From the NCBI RefSeq assembly GCF_028476545.1, contig NW_026732663.1, forward strand, positions 176,001 through 240,000: 64,000 nt of DNA, written 5' to 3'. Below are positions 61,826-64,000 of this stretch, one piece after another. The stretch comes from Physella acuta (Eukaryota > Mollusca > Gastropoda > Physidae). The notes below the pieces were generated by a model. The model made no database searches. It saw only the letters and a program-made list of their open reading frames with translations, and was not told the origin of the DNA. The translations under genes were made by a program, and so were the position numbers. How positions within the stretch are numbered: position 1 is the stretch's first letter; each line of letters opens with the position of its first letter.

Positions 61826-63258
61826 AGTGTTCCCAAACTTTTTCGAGTGGCGACCCCCTTTTATAAAAAGTAAGTGACCCGCGACCCCAATAAAATTGAA
61901 AAGCCGAATTTAGTATGGAAATTAATAAGCACTAAAATAAGATTTTCTATGAGACTTTCAATATGAACTACTCTTGATAACTGTTTCAATACGATGAGTA
62001 AAATTGCATGCTATTTACTAAACATTCGCGGTTAAGTTATTGTTAACGCCAACCTATGTCATTATCAACATTCAATTTATTTCTTAATTTTTTTTTAATC
62101 GGAGAGTAGCTAAGTGTTGAAAGGCTATTCTCGAAAGTCAATCAATTTTACGTTTGGGTATGAATGGTGAATACTACACCAAAATTGTGTGAACAGTTTT
62201 TCATCTTAGGCGGAATCATTCTGCAAATCAAAAAATTCATCTTGTAATTCATCGGGAATGCTGGCAACATCAATGGAAGTAGAGAATGGGTAATGCGTCA
62301 ATGCAGATTCTTCTTCTTTCAGCTCAGAGAAATAGCGCCGCAGTTCGTTTTCAAGAGATTCAAGATGCCCAGAAATCGCTTCTTTCAAAATTTTAATTAT
62401 CTCACAATCAGATTCATCTACCACACTGCAGAGTTTCTCAAATGTACAACATTTCCAAGATTTATTTTCTTCGCCAATTTTGCAGCTTTGATAAAAATGC
62501 CCCGAGATTATCATGGAAAGTAATAATCCTCGTTCATTTTCCCTGAAGCTTCAGGTTAAGCTTACGTTGATGTTCGAATATATCTGCTAGGTATGATACT
62601 CTCTCCAACCACTCTATGTCGTTTTAAGTATATCAAAAGGTCTTGTTTCCTTTGCACTTGCAAGAACAATTTGATTTCAGATTGCAATTCGAATCACGAT
62701 TCACAACAATTCATTTGACAGCCAGCGTACTGTAGTGTACAAAAGCAGAACCTCGTGATCTATATTAATGTCTTTGCTCCAGATTAAATATAATGTACGC
62801 CTGTTACTAGCAATGGAGTCTTGATGACGAGGGCGTACTGGTAAATCACGCAGTGGTTAGGGAGCTAAATCGTTTCTGTTTTTTGAATGTCCGATTTTGA
62901 CCTAAACCTAGATAACGCACCATCCGTACAAACCCCCACAGCTGTTTAACCAACTTTAATCAAGTCTCTGACGTACGTTTGCAACTAGCTTCATGCCGAC
63001 GAAAGAACACGATATCGTTTTTGGTGTGTTCCGAATGACTCGTCTCAAATGACGTTTTAGTTTTGAAGATTTTATAAACGCGTGACTGAGAACAACTTTG
63101 CACAGTAGGCATACGCTTTGCTTCTTCTCTATTTGATATTCTTCTAAATATTTATTTTTTGTTTCTCATTACTTAGGTTTAGTATACCAGTTGGCGACCC
63201 CCCAGAAAAGCCCTTCGCGACCCCCAAGGCGGTAGCGACCCCAGGTTGGGAACCAGTG
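61826..63258 (-). mobile_element. Decayed hAT transposon, ZBED5-like transposase remnant
   Basis: Ends are AGTGTTCCCAAACTTTTTCG at the left and GGTTGGGAACCAGTG at the right, with CGACCCC blocks just inside both: typical hAT (Charlie/Buster) termini. The minus strand encodes scattered transposase pieces. The clearest, at 62206-62514, includes ISGHLESLENELRRYFSELK and DVASIPDELQDEFFDLQNDS, which I recognise as the C-terminal part of ZBED5/FAM200-type transposases. Further pieces at 62690-62990 read like the region before it (PLLVTGVHYI, TRFCFCTLQYAGCQ), broken by several stops and shifts. About 1.4 kb remains of a normal 2.5-3 kb element, so it is dead. No intact target duplication. Confidence 0.8.
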
Positions 63259-63582
63259 GCTTAGTTAGACACTCTGAAACTATGGGCGCCAAAGCGTGTA
63301 TTGACAAAAATCACACTCTCACGGGCGCAGCCCATGAGAAATTTTATTTTAAATATTTGTAATAGTTTGATCGTCCACTTTTATAAAATCCGATCGTGAA
63401 ACTTAGGAGTCGGGTGTATGTCTTTACCTCCACCGAACCCTGAGACTGACTCATCGAACCCTTGGGGTTCACTCGGACCCAGGTTAAGAACCACGAATTT
63501 ATTTAATTAGAAACACAGCCTTTATTTTGAAGCCTTGGTGGTATTTCAACGAAAAAGAAATTATTTTTTGTTATATTTTTTA
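63259..63582. other. Repeat remnant shared with 55455-55530
   Basis: GGTTAAGAACCACGA then ATTAGAAACACAGCCTTTAT and TTTTGAAG recur at 55455-55530 and 63481-63545, so both are copies of one element. The AAGAACCAC motif suggests another hAT end. Confidence 0.5.
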
Positions 63583-63811
<229 letters not shown>

Positions 63812-63864
63812 TACTTTTTTTTTAAATTTGTTGGTGTATATGTTACGGTCAAAGCCCGAAGTCT

Positions 63865-63902
63865 GCCAATGCGCGGATTGGCCGGCCAATCCGCGCATTG
63901 GC
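63865..63902. repeat. Perfect 38-bp palindrome
   Basis: GCCAATGCGCGGATTGGCC is followed at once by its exact reverse complement. The surrounding 63840-64000 repeats GGCCGGCCAATCCGC again at 63959-63975, so this is probably the subterminal region of a DNA transposon that continues beyond the window. Confidence 0.9.
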
Positions 63903-64000
63903 CAATATCGCCTCCCATAGGTCGGTCGAAGTCCGAAACTTTGCTTGATTTCGGCCTTTGGCCGGCCAATCCGCAGACTGGCCTCGGTGGACCGGCCAAA

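Noticed and set aside
62206-62514. Host ZBED5-like gene
   Set aside because: The frame lies between hAT terminal repeats and its upstream part is broken, so it is a transposon remnant.

Overview
The window looks like nuclear DNA from an invertebrate animal, most probably a gastropod mollusc. Genes are split into small exons with GT-AG introns, introns are AT-rich and full of short transposons and satellites, and the best-conserved gene is a motile-cilium gene. The species assignment is inference; no bacterial-type operon, CRISPR array or rRNA gene is seen. Layout. 0-14 kb: mostly repeats (five hAT-type miniature elements counting the copy cut by the left edge, two minisatellites over 0.9 kb, long TA tracts) plus, on the minus strand, a small transmembrane exon (1007-1227) and a candidate 11-nt first coding exon (9793-9803). 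14.2-41.9 kb: a complete plus-strand FBXL13/DRC6 gene. I could join 24 exons in phase into a protein of about 815 residues, with an F-box around residues 270-312 followed by cysteine-type leucine-rich repeats, a perfect-phase 3' end and a poly(A) signal at 41930. It has an RFX-type X-box 92 bp before the ATG, as expected for a ciliary gene. 42.3-44.4 kb: a hAT MITE, a 5'-truncated LINE with a target-site duplication and a dispersed inverted-repeat element. 44.6-60.9 kb: two DUF288 (STELLO-like) glycosyltransferase-family genes facing each other tail to tail. The plus copy is complete (5 coding exons, about 771 residues, signal anchor first). The minus copy has exons 2-5 intact, but the inverted duplication stopped before exon 1. 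A loose piece of exon 2 lies at the duplication breakpoint. 61.8-63.3 kb: a decayed hAT transposon related to the ZBED5-type family. 63.6-63.8 kb: a long ATT tract. The main discovery candidate is a recurrent class of tandem repeat that starts exactly at exon-intron borders and copies the splice site into every unit. In FBXL13, exon 12 is bracketed by about 35 copies of its own acceptor (26821-28174) and about 72 copies of its own last codons plus GT donor (28338-31150). Exon 19 is bracketed the same way by an acceptor array (35930-36995) and a decayed donor array (37117-37565). Exons 13, 15 and 16 each have a donor-containing array or duplication. The STELLO-like genes carry an acceptor array before exon 3 in both paralogs, and the transmembrane exon near the left end has a 15-bp array beginning four bases inside its donor. 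The FBXL13 protein would act in the nexin-dynein regulatory complex of motile cilia. The two DUF288 proteins would act in the Golgi. No functional link between them is implied by the sequence.
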